Origin: Symbiotaphrina buchneri
Lineage: Eukaryota; Ascomycota; Symbiotaphrinales; Symbiotaphrinaceae
Length of the DNA: 64,000 nucleotides
Direction of reading: 5' to 3'
Assembly: GCA_001599915.1 (NCBI GenBank)
Contig: BCIG01000022.1
Coordinates: 310,001-374,000, forward strand
In this document: piece after piece, positions 11,344 through 22,724 of the stretch
Layout: every line of letters begins with the position of its first letter
Position numbering within the stretch: position 1 is the first letter of the stretch
Position numbers and translations under genes: made by a program
Notes under the pieces: generated by a model
What the model saw: only the letters and a program-made list of their open reading frames with translations
Told to the model about the DNA's origin: nothing
Databases searched by the model: none

Positions 11344-12340
11344 TGTCGGAGAATGAGTCAGATCCTCGGATAAAGAAGCACCCAGCAAGGCTAAGGCAAG
11401 CAAAGGAAGAAGTCACGATTTGGCGAGGGAAGTGGCCAGGACTCGCATGCAATCAACGTTGTTCGGACGGCGTCCTCCGTAGATGGCCTGCACTACGGTG
11501 TCCACGGGTCCAGAAGGATGCAGTGCGCCAGCTTGTGTCGGCAATCCAGCGGCACAGCGGCTATCTGTTCCTGTCGTCGTCGTAGAGAGCACTGGCTACC
11601 TGGTTTCGCGAGGGAGAATACCTGCGAGCCTGATACGGGAGGTAAGGTGGTGGAGAGTGGAATGGAGTGAGGTAGTACGGAGTACGCAGTAGGTAGGGGG
11701 ATGGTGCTTCATTTAGGGTGACCCCTAATCGCTTCAGAATGACGCTGGTCGAGGCGACGCGACCAACCCCACAGGCTTGGCGCCCCGAAGACTTCACTCA
11801 CCAAAACAATTTTCCCTAAATGGACAGATGTTACCTATCCAAAAGCCTTGCATTATCATAGTTTCTATATCCGGGTCGCAGTCTCCCTTTGTTCCTTCAG
11901 CTACCTCGACTTCCACCGGCTCTGCTTTGCATGACCCTATGAATTGATGACCATTTCAGGAGCACCACACACGATCGCAGATTACGAGCGGCGACGGAGA
12001 GCGCACCATTTCAAGAAGACTCATCGTTCCTGCATTAAGACTAAAATTATTGCATTATTCATCAAGGTTGTAGACATCGGCGGCATGCGCGACCGCAGAC
12101 CCCAAAGGCAGAGAAAAGAAATCGTGATCATCCATGTCAGAGCGATTTTGAAAGCAAACGCCGGCAATATGTGCGAGCCAACTCCTTTTCAAGCTCTTTG
12201 CATGCAATGTCAATTCAAAAAAAGAAGGAAATGCTTGATAGCCATGCAACTTCTGCTCGCTCCGCCTAGCATACGGTGATGTAGAGGCCGATACTAGGAA
12301 GTTGTTAGGACATCGATCAACAGCAAGTTACAGGTTTGAC
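11344..12340. other. Intergenic, no supported gene
   Basis: Upstream region of the disordered protein and downstream of the But2-domain gene. Open frames on both strands are short and without recognisable motifs. Confidence 0.45.
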
Positions 12341-13380
12341 TCACGGGGCAGGGTTGTAGTCCTGGAAGTAGGACAAGCTCGTGTCTCCGACGGCCTTGAG
12401 CTCATAGCTGACAGTTTGATCTGCAGGGCAAGAGAAGGTGGATATGACGTAGGAATTGCCGGGAGCCACAGTGGTGGATCCATAGTCCGTCTTGACGGCG
12501 GGCTGATTATTGTACGTGGTCGACGCCGTCGCAACGCCGTTCAGCATGCTAAAATCGATTGCCCCGTTGCCAGAGAAGGTATAGGAGGAAGTCTGCAGCT
12601 GGGATTGATCGGGGAACAAGAAGACCAAAGAGCAGCTCTTGCCGGAATCCGATTGAGGCACGTCGAAGTTGAAGATCGATGATGTGGTGGAATCTACGGT
12701 GCCAAAGTATGAGGTCCCGGCCGCCGTGTCGGGTGTAGCCGAGTTGACAGGCACGATCAGATGGGGGAACTCATAGTTGCCTGACAGAGTCGTGGGACAA
12801 GAAGGCGGGGGTGGGGGAGCACAGCTAGCGTGACAGCCGTCGGAAGTCAAGGTGATCTCAACGCAGTTGGTGCCCCCAGGAGCGCTGTAGACATTGTACT
12901 CTCCGTTGTCACCTAGAAAGGCATTAGTAAGAGCATCCCTCTACCAGTTCTTATTTGGTGTGTGTTGACATACCAGTAGGGCAGGCGTAGAATTGCTTGC
13001 TGCCATTGTACTCGACCGTGCCATCGCAGTCAATCGAGAAGCCGGTTGTAGGCGAGGCACCGGTATCACACTGGAACTGAGTAGTAGGAGCTGGAAGAGT
13101 ATGTCTGTCAGCAAGCAGCCTGAAGCGGAAGTGGCTCGGGGAGCGTACGGGTCAAGATGCAGCCGCGCCCAGAACCGTCGGTGATGCCGCCACTGCTGTC
13201 AATGCAGTACTGGGCCGGAGCAAGCCCACCACCGATGCGGTTCTGACCATCATCGAGCTGACCGAGGGTGCCGGTTTCTCCTCCAGAGGCGGAAAGGCCA
13301 AAGCAACAAGTGCTCTGACGGGCGATGAGAGCATTGGATCCGGCAGCGAGGCCCAAGATGGTAGCAGCGATGTTCTTCAT
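12341..13380 (-). CDS. Secreted protein with But2 C-terminal domain
   Basis: Exons 13380-13149, 13090-12974 and 12912-12341; 306 residues. A signal peptide (MKNIAATILGLAAGSNALIA) is followed by a Cys-rich region (CCFGLSASGG, YCIDSSGGITDGSGRGC, FQCDTG, FSIDCDG, YACPTGDNGEY) like extracellular ascomycete wall-associated proteins. A proline hinge (APPPPPSCP) leads to the C-terminal half: YEFPHLIVPVNS, SSIFNFDVPQSDSGKSCSLV, PGNSYVISTFSCPADQTVSY. This matches the domain called ubiquitin-3-binding protein But2 C-terminal, which in moulds mostly occurs in secreted proteins. A role at the cell surface is likely; no catalytic residues are apparent. Introns of 58 and 61 nt were placed by phase and by an intact Cys pattern. 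Confidence 0.85.
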
Positions 13381-14043
13381 TTTGTAAGCAAGTAGCCGGT
13401 TATGACGATGCCCGAGCACAAAGGATGCTTTGGTTGATGGAGGGAATGAAGCAAAGCTGAGCAAGTGTAGATATTATTGGGATGTCTGTAAGATGGCTTG
13501 CTGGTGGAGGAGAGAAGGAGGTGAGGGGTGAGGGAAGAGGAGAGGAAGCGGGGTTTAAGTAGTCTGGAGAAGCAGGCTACGTCGTACCTTACCTTCACTG
13601 CATGGGAGGAGTCAGTTGAGCAGGTGAGGTAGGTAGGTACCTAGCTAGGCAGGTAGGTTGTTTGCTCGTGGACGATCACATCCTGCTCATCCACGATCCA
13701 TGTAGCTTCGGCTCGACGGTCAGGTAAGGTATTTCGTACACCACGGATACCGGAGGCTCGTGCACCTTTACGAGGGGTGGGCATATGTCATTACGAGCAG
13801 TTGACATGACGACGGGGCCACCTGCGACAATTGTTTCAGTTCGGGCTGTCGGCGCTGGTGCTGGCCGACAAGGTGTGCGTGAAGGCAGTCGCTTGGTGCA
13901 ACCGGAAGGAGCGATGAATGAATGACATGTCTAAGTGATCGTCAGTTCAAAGTTGCCTTACCTTACCGTGCCTTACGAGCTACCTACCTTACCTTACCTT
14001 AGGTACCTTACGGTTGCTACCAACCTTACCTTAGCAGTGCTTT
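13381..14043. repeat. Intergenic region with GGTAGGTA / CCTTACC microsatellites
   Basis: 5' region of the But2-domain gene. It contains an AGGTAGGTAGGTACCTAGC-type tract at 13621-13660, CTTACCTTAC at 13585, and a longer CCTTACC/GGTACC tract at 13955-14033. These are imperfect short tandem repeats with self-complementary TAGGTACCTA parts. Related copies lie at 8481 and 52942. Confidence 0.6.
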
Positions 14044-14256
14044 ATGATTACCTTATGTGACAGAGAGAAATGTACCATGGTTGGAGTCAGACAAGTTGCG
14101 CATGGTAGCAGGGTAGATCGGGAAGCTGAACAGGACTTACAGCAAGGCAGCGGAACTGCGGAGAGACAAGTCAAGAGCGAGGTGGAACAGGCTGCCGACA
14201 AATTATACGAGGAGAGGATGGAGGACGAGTACGCCAAACGGGAAGGCGGCGCTTAA
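14044..14256 (+). CDS. Possible small acidic helical protein
   Basis: A 70-codon frame whose second half looks like a real small protein: ERQVKSEVEQAADKLYEERM then EDEYAKREGGA and stop, an amphipathic charged helix with a tidy C-terminus. The first half is doubtful. A 48-nt GT...AG stretch could join MVGVRQ to QGSGTAERQ in phase, which would start the protein at 14073. No family is recognised and no strong promoter or polyadenylation signal was seen, so existence as a gene is uncertain. Confidence 0.35.
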   Translation: MITLCDREKCTMVGVRQVAHGSRVDREAEQDLQQGSGTAERQVKSEVEQAADKLYEERMEDEYAKREGGA

Positions 14257-14833
14257 GCGATGGGATTCCACCATAATAATCGCGTCTTTGATACTAGAAG
14301 ATTTGATGGAAGGCGCGTCACGGAAGGGGCTGATGCGCTCCGTCATCGACTGCGGCCACTGTTCATGAAGCTGTCTGGCAGCGACTTTGAAGTCCAGAAG
14401 AAAATTTAAGGTTCCTCTGGCGATGATTAATAATCTCTGCTTTTAACCTTTTGCATCTTCCTGTGTTCTTAAATGGCGTATTGAGACTTTCGCGATGAGA
14501 AATGAAGAAGGATCTCGCCCAAGCCAGCGTAAGGCCAGACTGCGTCACCGGGCGTCGGTGTGTCGGTTTGTCGGTGTCGGCAAGTCGGGGAATGAGTGAC
14601 GTTGGGCAGCTTTCAGCTTAGAATTGCCGACGCGCTGATTGGCTAGAGCTGTACGCCTCGACCGAGCTTCTCGCCCTTTTTCTGAGAAATTATGCCTTTA
14701 TGCCCGTGAACAGAAGGCAATAAGCAAACATCGAATGCATTCAAAAGGCCCACTCCCGCCTCCTAGGACTTGTTCCTCCAGTCTTTCTCAACAGCCTTGG
14801 TTTTTCGAGTAGAATACCCGTCATCACCGCGCC

Positions 14834-15887
14834 ATGTCTCTCGTCTTCCTAAAGAATCTGCTCTTTGGCCGCCCAAGCTCCTCGAATGAGGAAAGGGCGC
14901 GGCCTGCTTCTCCTGCGCGTACCAGCTATGGTACCCTGGCGCCTCCAGCTCCAAGTCCAGAGAGACGGTCCTCCACTGCGACCAACTCATCTCGGTACGA
15001 AGGGGCCAACTCATCCGACTCGGATACTGCGACATTGACACCCAAAAGATTCGGGGACTCTGACCGAGACGTCGAAGCCGGCAGAAGCCTCCTAGGTTCA
15101 GAGGTCATGTCTGACTATGAGTCCGCCCAGAACAACAAGGTGGACGCCCGGATAATATCAGACGCCACGATCGGTCTTTCTGATGGGTTGACGGTGCCTT
15201 TTGCCCTGACGGCTGGGCTGTCCGCGCTGGGGGACACCAGGGTTGTCATCTTTGGTGGCTTGTCGGAGCTGATAGCTGGTGCCATATCCATGGGCTTAGG
15301 AGGCTATCTTGGTGCTAAGAGCGAAGCGTAGGTGCTCCGTCACTGTCACTTTTCATAGACAGGGTCAGCTAACACTCTAACTTCCAGTGAATCCTACAAA
15401 GCCACCCTCTCCGAAACCCGGGAGCTCATCTCAAGCTCCACCGAGTGCACCGGCACCATCATCCATTCCATCTTCAAACCTTATGGTCTCCCTGTCGATA
15501 CCATCGACTCCATCGTCGACAACCTTCAACAGTCTCCGGAAGATCTTCTCGGCTTTCTGATGCGGTTCTACCACGAACTCCCAGAACCAGCCTCTAACCG
15601 TGCTTTCGTATCGGCGTCCACCATCGCGGCCGGATATTTTGTTGGTGGCTTCGTGCCATTACTTCCTTACTTCTTCGTTGCTCGATACCAGGTCATCACA
15701 GCTCTATGGTGGAGTGTTGCGGTCATGGCAGTTGCGCTCTTTGCTTTTGGGTACGTCAAGACTTGCATTGTGCGGGGCTTCAAGGGTAGAGGAAATATGG
15801 AAGGGAACAAAGGCAGGCGTACATATGGTTATCGTCGGAGGCATCGCCGCAGGAGCGGCCATGGGCTTGGTCAAGGCGTTTGAATGA
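14834..15887 (+). CDS. Ccc1/VIT-family vacuolar iron or manganese transporter, frame change near the end
   Basis: Exon 1 14834-15327, 60-nt intron, exon 2 from 15388. A Ser/Pro-rich cytosolic N-terminus of about 100 residues precedes the VIT core: VDARIISDATIGLSDGLTVP, FALTAGLSALGDTRVVIFGG, LAELIAGAISMG-like SELIAGAISMGLGGYLGAKS, then the cytosolic metal-binding helical loop (ETRELISSS, FLMRFYHELPE) and later helices (FVGGFVPLLPYFFVARY, WWSVAVMAVALFAFGYVKT). The family moves Fe2+ or Mn2+ into the vacuole. The last helix (VHMVIVGGIAAGAAMGLVKA) lies one base out of frame with the rest, the switch falling at about 15790-15800 after VKTCIVRGFKG. A 34-nt GTACGT...AG stretch would restore frame but would remove the conserved KTC-VRG motif. 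So a sequencing slip or a real frameshift is more likely. Confidence 0.8.
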
Positions 15888-16120
15888 TATCGGAGTACGG
15901 TATTCCAGCTCACCTCATTGCGGCATTGCGGCGGCGTTCATTACTCCATTCATACATTATACCTCAAGGCCCCAAGGCCTTTTGCATCTCTAAGCTCCGG
16001 GCTATGCATAGAAAATAGAATAGCAGAATCCTCCACACAAGCAACCAGCAACTTTCCAACCCGGCTGATAGACTGCTTAACGCCAGTCCCAAATGTCATC
16101 AAACCGTCAAGCTATATATC

Positions 16121-17129
16121 TCATGAAGCTGTTGATGCCGTCCCCATCTCCTTATTCCAGGTTCGCCGCTCCTCTATACAAGACTTATGCACGTACTGGA
16201 TCGTCAGAGTAATCCCGATCAACACAAAGGTGAACGGCACGCCCCAAGCTGCCCTGAATTAGCAATTTTTGTGAGAAAAATGTTCGAGAAACATACCGAT
16301 GCCGTAACCCACAGTTTCAGGGACGGTAAAGACCACAGCTGTGAGCACAGCTGCTACCAGCAGCGTAGACACAGACCAGAAGACGGAAATCTTCAGCAGC
16401 ATCGACCGGAACTTAGGGCTGGCCTCATAACGCGCATTCAATGCCTGTCTATAAGGCCGTCCGGCGTTACAATCCACCGCCGCAACATCCTCCATCAAAG
16501 TGTACATTGCGGGCCGGATCGGCCTGCCCTTGGCTACCGAACTGATCCGGAAAGGCGCATTGACGCCGCACAGATGCAGTGCTGTGAGGAGGAATATACA
16601 GCTTCCTAGGGAGTATAGTATGGTCGGTCCCGGCATTGACAGGAGCCGTACCAAGGGGTAGTTGAACGACGTGCCGATGATCAATTCCAGGGTGACGCAG
16701 AAGATGACGAGGGAGAAGATGTACTGGCTCGTGTCGAACCATCGACGGTTGCTCCCCAGCGGTCGGTAGTACGGGTCCCTCTTCAGAAGCTTGAGGAAGC
16801 GCAATGTGAATTCGCCATAATTAACAAAACCCCACAGTGATGTGATGACAGCGAATACTGATGCCCCTCAATGGTTAGCTGCTCCGCCCATCGAAAGATG
16901 ATTCTTGTATAAAACGACTAGGAAGCAACCCACCCACTTCCTTCCTCATGTTTGTCCCGAACCATAACCCATAGAACAAGCAGATCGGCATGAGGCACGA
17001 GTCGAAGAACCAGATGACCGCAATTATCGACCAGGCTTTCTTATGGTCCGTCACCTTGTACGGCAGATCGGGAGGCCCCGATATGGGCCCATCAGCTGGT
17101 GCGGGAGGATTTCGCAGTGTGGGCTGCAT
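16121..17129 (-). CDS. Conserved fungal six-helix membrane protein
   Basis: Exons 17129-16934, 16857-16297 and 16248-16121; 294 residues. Conserved lead GPPDLPYKVTDHKKAWS is followed by about six hydrophobic helices: IIAVIWFFDSCLMPICLFYG, FAVITSLWGFVNY, IFSLVIFCVTLELIIGTSF, ILYSLGSCIFLLTALHLCG, SVFWSVSTLLVAAVLTAVVF and AWGVPFTFVLIGITLTIQYV. The last helix is recovered only by splicing the 48-nt intron at 16296-16249; without it the protein ends early. No transporter signature or catalytic motif is seen, so the function is unknown. It is tail-to-tail with the Ccc1-like gene. Confidence 0.8.
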
Positions 17130-18213
17130 TGCCAAAATTATTCTGACATCTGGGGCAGCGAGCAACAATCAAAGACTATGAAAGGGTTGCCGGGCGGGAG
17201 GGGGAGAAACGGATAATAATTATGCTGAACAGCCTTTGACGACTTTTGTTCCTCATCTGGCCGGCTGGATCGCTTTTGGATTGCGAAATCGACTTCTCGG
17301 CAGCGCGTTTCCACTTGCACTTGCGTCACTGCCCACTACCGGGATGCCCGCTTCTAGCCTTCGCTCGAATCTGGAGCGAAAAAGCTTAGCATCCTACGCA
17401 CCGTCAAGGATTTACCCTGGACCATCAGACCTTCCAGCCAATCAACGTGCATACCCTACTACCTTAGATGGCTTCCATACGACGAGGCATGCATGGTCGT
17501 CTTCAAATCCACAATTGCCTTTCCGCCCTCATCCGTCCCGCTGTCTAATAGCACAAAACACAATCAAGTGACCACCGCATAAAGTAAGAGCTTGGAGAAA
17601 GGGATCGGAATTCGGACAATTCTTTTTAAAGTAATTTCCGAATACTGCTCAGTTTCTCTTCCACCACAGACCAGAACCGCTGCCATTTTGAGACCGCCAG
17701 TCACTGTATAAACCTCCGTCGTATAAGCTATTTTGATTCTACACAGTGTTGGCTGCCTCTTGCATTTGCTATGTTTGGGCCGGGGCCAACTGAGGCTGCC
17801 CGCCGCTGAAGTCTCCGCAACCCTTGCTCTATGCGGTTAGGGATAATGCCCAAAGCAATCGCCTGGGTTAAGACCCATGCATCTTTCCCATGTCACGTTG
17901 AATTACCACAATGGACGCAAGGGCCGCGTAATCCGCCAGCGAGCGGATCGCGCAATCGCTAGTTCTGGATGAGACCAGCTGCAGCTGTGGCTTAAGGTCT
18001 TTCCTTGCAGTTGGTCTTCGAAATCGATCAAGATCTCCAACATCACTTTTGGAGTGCATCTGTGGCCTCCTTCAAAATGTTGGCCGGGAAATGGCATAAT
18101 TCAGGTCAAACCATCCGTGCTGGCTAGTGCTCCGTCCAGCATTGCACAGACAGATCGAGCGGTAAGTGGTAGTGACTTTCTATGATCGAAGATCTACTTT
18201 CGTGCTCCAACAC
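17130..18213. other. Intergenic, no supported gene
   Basis: Over 1 kb between two minus-strand genes. Open frames are short and without motif. Nothing recognisable seen. Confidence 0.45.
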
Positions 18214-19156
18214 CTACCGAAACCACCAATTGGCCTAGACGAGCGTCAGTACAGTACCAGTAGGTTGCAAAGGAAGAGCACGCTTTACATACAGAAGCGG
18301 TGAGACCGTCGCCGATACCCTTGATACTATGCCACCACCCCTTGGGTATAAACAGAGCATCGCCCGGATTTAAGCGGGCTTCTGCACAATGATTGCCATA
18401 CTTAGCAACGGCCTCATCATGCCAGACCTCGTCTTCTAGGACATGTCTCTCCGGCCCTTGCATCATCTCGTCACCCCTCATGGTAGCGGAAGCATGCCCT
18501 CCCAGTATTTGCTGCACCGACTGGAAGATGTCCAATCCAACATCAGGCTGAAACAGTCGGACAGCCTTCTGGCCCGCCAGGTGCACGAAGAAGTTGGGGT
18601 TGGGATCCCGATGAAGAGGAGTGTAGGTAGGTGCCAGGCCTACCCAGATGTTGGCATCGTAGACATCCCCTTTCCCTGCCCCCGCGACAAAGGTCGGTAA
18701 GGGAAGGCCCTTCCGAAGCTCTGCGGGCAGATCGGACATTGATGCTTGGGCAAGATAAAGGCGCTCTGAAGATTGAGGATTGGCCTCTCGAGTCCACGCA
18801 AGGAAGAAACTGAGCGGAGCCTGAAAACGCTCGAAAGCGATCTCACTCTTCGAGGCTGAATCTCCTTTCTTCAGCCTGGTCAGTTCTAGAGGGACAATAA
18901 CGTCGCCGAAAGCAGACAAGAAATCGTAGTTCAAGGAGCGACCAGCTTGCTTCTCGGACGTGAACCACTTCCTCATTGCTGGGAGTTCAGGAAAGCTCCC
19001 ATGAGGCAGCACGACTGGGACGGCTGGCACGAATGCCGTGCGCCGGAACGAATCCAAGGTTACATCTCGGAAGATGTCAACAGAACGAGGTTTCGAACCT
19101 GAATGGATGCCCCTGATGGATTTTGTGGCTCTGGACGAGCATCTCAATGGCAGCAT
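18214..19156 (-). CDS. JmjC / cupin-8 Fe(II)-2-oxoglutarate oxygenase-like protein
   Basis: Exons 19156-18293 and 18234-18214; 294 residues. The double-stranded beta-helix is visible with the metal triad: IWVGLAPTYTPLHRDPNPNF supplies H-x-D, and PKGWWHSI supplies the distal His; HLAGQKAVRLFQP carries the usual Lys. The tiny second exon encodes ANWWFR, completing the conserved S-A-N-W-W-F-R end. The basic, Ser/Arg-rich start (MLPLRCSSRATKSIRGIHSG) looks like a mitochondrial presequence. Likely a protein or RNA hydroxylase of the Hspbap1/TYW5 type; substrate unknown. An upstream ATG at 19210 would read through the C20 run and add a polyproline; the ATG at 19156 is preferred. Confidence 0.85.
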
Positions 19157-19174
19157 TGCCGACTGAAGTTGTTT

Positions 19175-19194
19175 GGGGGGGGGGGGGGGGGGGG
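19175..19194. repeat. Homopolymer of 20 G
   Basis: A pure G20 run (C20 on the minus strand), 18 bases upstream of the chosen start of the JmjC gene. It is a slippage-prone tract in the 5' leader and is also G-quadruplex capable. Confidence 0.95.
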
Positions 19195-19527
19195 AAAGCA
19201 CCGTCTCCACGAATGCACAGCGTCGGCAGAATCCAGCACCGGTTCGTTCGGCTGACCTTCCTCAGGCGGTGGCCGGTGAAGCTAAACTGCCGGTCACTTC
19301 GCACCCCGCATTGCGTGGGGCAATTGCACATGCAACGAAGATCTGCCCCCAGGAGAGGCAGCTAACCCGAGAAATGCGCCCTGGGATCGGTGCGCAATTG
19401 CCCGGGCATTTAATTACCTTCGCCATCCGCTGCATGTTCCATTTCTCCTCTTGCAAGTTATATTATCCTTGAGTGTCCTTCAAAGTTACTGGTTCGCACT
19501 GTAACTGGTGGTGCTTTCATTTTAACC

Positions 19528-21609
19528 ATGGGGAAACCGGTCAATCGCATCGCCAAGGACAATGGCTATCGAGCGGATACATTCACTTATTATCCGGTCC
19601 TCATCGTGGGGGCGGGCGAGTCAGGGATTGCAATGGGATGTCGCCTCAAGGAAAAGCTAGGCTGTGATCAGTTCCGCATAGTGGATCGCCAGGCTGGTAT
19701 CGGTGGGACCTGGTGGATCAATCGGTATCCCGGTGTGGCTTGCGACGTGTAAGATATCCCCCCCTCCCCAAGAGGACGAGATCCCGGTGTTGACGTCCTA
19801 GTAGCCCTGCCCTGTTTTATTCCTTCAGCTTCTCACCAAAGAGCAACTGGTCGAGCTATCACCCACCAGGCCCCGAGATAGTCACGTATCTCCAGGAAGT
19901 CTGCGAGAAGTACCAGATAGTGGACAAGATCCAGCTGAACACAGACGTCACTCAGCTACGCTGGTTGGAAGACGAAGAAGTGTGGGAAGCGACGTTGACA
20001 CATCTAGTCCCAGGCGCTGGAGACCTATCGGCAAGAGACCGAGGAGAGAAGGTCAAGAAGGAAGGCTGGCATTCTGTCTACTCCAGTACGGAGATTATCC
20101 GTGCCAAAGCTGTGGCAAGTTGTGTTGGAGGGCTAGTAGAGCCAAAGGGCTGGCCCGACAACATACCAGGCCGCGATACTTTCGAGGGCAAGATCTTCCA
20201 CTCGGCACGTTGGGATTATAACACCGATTTCAGCGATAAGGATGTTGTCGTCCTTGGAACTGGATGCAGTGCGGCCCAATTCGTTCCGAAACTGACGAAG
20301 GCCCCTTTAAATGCCAGGTCTGTGACACAGGTCATGCGCTCCCCTCCGTGGGTAGTCCCAAGGGTTAAACCGCCAGGCGGAGAGGAATGGTGGTCGAAAT
20401 GGAGTCCCACCCTGCTAGGCAAGGTCCCGGGGCTCGCATGGCTCTGGCGGTTCAAGATCTTCATTGACACTGAAAAGGAGTGGGGTCTTTTAGGCCCTGG
20501 TCTCTTTGGTGGCAGCCCAGAAAGCCAAAAGATGAGAACTGAGGTGAGCTGTTCGACTCATTTCATGAAGAGTAGCTGCTGACAACGTTCCAGTATGAGA
20601 AAGAGCTTATCCAACATATCAAGGATACAGTGCCCGAGAAGTACCAGGAAATGCTCACCCCTGACTACGGAGTGGGTTGTAAACGTCGGATAAATGATGC
20701 CACCTGGTTCCCTGGACTCCATGATCCGCGAATGAATCTCACCACCCGGCCGATTAGCAAAGTCAATCCGCACAGCATCACACTGGGCCCTGGCCGGACA
20801 TACCCTGACCTAAAGAAACAAGATTCCACCGTGCCGACGGACGAAGTTGAGGTCCAGGCCGATATCATTGTACTCGCCAACGGATTCGACACTCAGAACT
20901 GGCTCCACCCGCTCAAAGTCATCGGCAAGGGTGGCAAGTCGATACACGATGTTTGGAGAGAACGTGGAGGCGCCCAGGCGTACATGGGAGCAGCCATGGA
21001 CGGCTTCCCCAATTTCTTCCTGGTCTTCGGCCCCAACACCGCTACTGGACACTCCTCCGTTATATTGGCCACTGAGAACCAGGTCGAGTATGCCCTGAAC
21101 TTCATGAAGCCGATCCTGCAGGGCGACGTGGCTGAGTTTGACGTGAAAAAGGAGGCGGAAGTCGCATACACGAAAGATATCCAGGAGAGCCTCAAAGATA
21201 CAGTGTGGATGTCGGGCGGATGTGCGCATAGTTGGTATAAAGGAGAGAATGGATGGAACTCGACCACTTATCCGTGAGTGTCTCCGCACAAGCTTTGGTG
21301 CCACCTGTAGACTCTAACTGATTGCTATCCAGATACTCGCAGTGGAGGTTCATCTACCACTGCTTGTTCCCGACATGGAGTGACTACAATATAAAATATA
21401 CACGAAAGGGCTACACCAAGCGGGCGGTTTCGAGTATCCTCAAGTCTGCTGCATTTATTGCAGCGATTGTGGGCCTTTACAGAGTAAAGAAAGCCGGAAT
21501 ATCATTCAAAGCCCTGCCAGGTCTCCTTCTTCAACATCTTAGATTACTGATCAGGCGTGCCGCAGAGTACGGAGTCGAGGGTCTTCAGATGGTTAAAGCT
21601 CGCATATAG
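19528..21609 (+). CDS. Baeyer-Villiger-type flavin monooxygenase
   Basis: Exons 19528-19748, 19829-20543, 20594-21273 and 21333-21609; 630 residues. FAD-binding Rossmann motif VLIVGAGESGIAMG, followed by GIGGTWWINRYPGVACDVFS (typical of the class), the fingerprint FEGKIFHSARWD (F-x-G-x-x-x-H-x-x-x-W), and the NADPH-binding VVLGTGCSAAQF. The enzyme family inserts oxygen next to a ketone or oxidises heteroatoms; substrate cannot be told. A hydrophobic C-terminal segment (ILKSAAFIAAIVGLYRV) may anchor it to a membrane. No polyketide synthase or other biosynthetic backbone gene is adjacent, so membership in a metabolite cluster is not indicated. Confidence 0.93.
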
Positions 21610-22139
21610 AAGCTTCAGGGATGTACTTTGCATTCTCCGGCGCTGGATAGAACGGATCTACGGACATAGAGTATCCTAAACTTTCAGGCTCTGCTTACAT
21701 CCTTAAGCTGACATGGCGTCTGCATGCGTCTGAGTCAGATTTGCTCTCCACGCAGGACGAACTTCGTAACTGTATGCATTACATGCCTCCACAAGCAATC
21801 ACCAAATACCCCCCTGCAGGATTATACAGTCCTATCCTCCCAATTTAACTTTATGAGGCCAAGGCGGGAGTCTGTCGTCAATCGATCACTGATATACCTG
21901 AATTGCCAAGATGGCCACTACCATCCGGACACCGCTGGGTTGAGAGGGAGCTGCGGCCGAATTAGCACTCTGTTTGAGAGCAAAATTGCGGGCAATATGA
22001 AATTGAGGCCTGGCGTACTGCTTGCAAGGGTTCCAAGTGACAATGAAGTCTTCGGCATAAATCAGTAGTCCTCGTCGGTCGATTTATATCATATGATCAT
22101 TCCATCCCTTCATATGCTAGTACGACCAGGCGGAGCTTT
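21610..22139. other. Convergent 3' region
   Basis: Between the monooxygenase stop and the stop of the DUF4202 gene. Nothing recognisable seen. Confidence 0.5.
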
Positions 22140-22724
22140 CTATGATTGTAATGCCTTGGTGACAAGGGTTTTTGCTCTGTCCGACATATCGATTTGCAGG
22201 GCCAATTCATGGCCCTTATCAGACATCTTTACCCAGGTCTTCCGCAGGATATCGAAGATTTTCTGTTCATCATGTTCTTTCTCGAAGGCATCGAACTGAT
22301 CATCCAGGAATACCAAACAGGCCACATCCTCTAGCGTCTGCGTCTCTTCATCCTTCTTCAAGTTCTCCTTTCTGACGAGTGCAGCCACTCTGTCCGCTTC
22401 TTCTGCCGAGTAACCACAGTCCAAGCAGATCTGGGCTGCCTGTTCGGCTTGCCGCTTCTTGAGGGCCGTTCGCCATGCATGGTAGCCTACTTTGTTCATG
22501 GGGTACGAGTCGCGACGGATCTCCCAGCGGCGGAAGTGCTGTGCGCGGATCGCCAGTTTCAGGGTCTCTGATGCCGACGGGTTGAGTTTCTCCAGGTACG
22601 AGGTCATTTTGCGCGCATAATGCAGCTCGTATGGTACCTCTTCCCCGTTCACGACGATTTTGTTTGGATCTAGAGCATGGGCTTCGTCGATGCGCCGGAG
22701 CGCATTTTCGTATCGTGAACCCAT
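22140..22724 (-). CDS. DUF4202 family protein
   Basis: One exon, 194 residues from the ATG at 22724 (MGSRYENALRRIDEAHALDP). Conserved blocks: PYELHYARKMTSYLEKL, LAIRAQHFRRWEIRRDSYPM, GYHAWRTALKKRQAEQAAQI, FLDDQFDAFEKEHDEQKIFD. Conserved His and Asp in this family resemble an HD-like metal fold, but the activity is not known to me. The frame stays open upstream without an ATG, so this start is the natural one. Confidence 0.88.
   Translation of the reverse strand: MGSRYENALRRIDEAHALDPNKIVVNGEEVPYELHYARKMTSYLEKLNPSASETLKLAIRAQHFRRWEIRRDSYPMNKVGYHAWRTALKKRQAEQAAQICLDCGYSAEEADRVAALVRKENLKKDEETQTLEDVACLVFLDDQFDAFEKEHDEQKIFDILRKTWVKMSDKGHELALQIDMSDRAKTLVTKALQS

Noticed and set aside
15748-15781. 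34-nt GTACGT...AG intron in the Ccc1-like gene
   Set aside because: Shorter than any other intron in the window and removes a conserved motif, so it is not used as the main model.
19156-19210. Upstream start of the JmjC protein through the C20 run (polyproline)
   Set aside because: Start depends on an unstable homopolymer; the downstream ATG gives a typical presequence.
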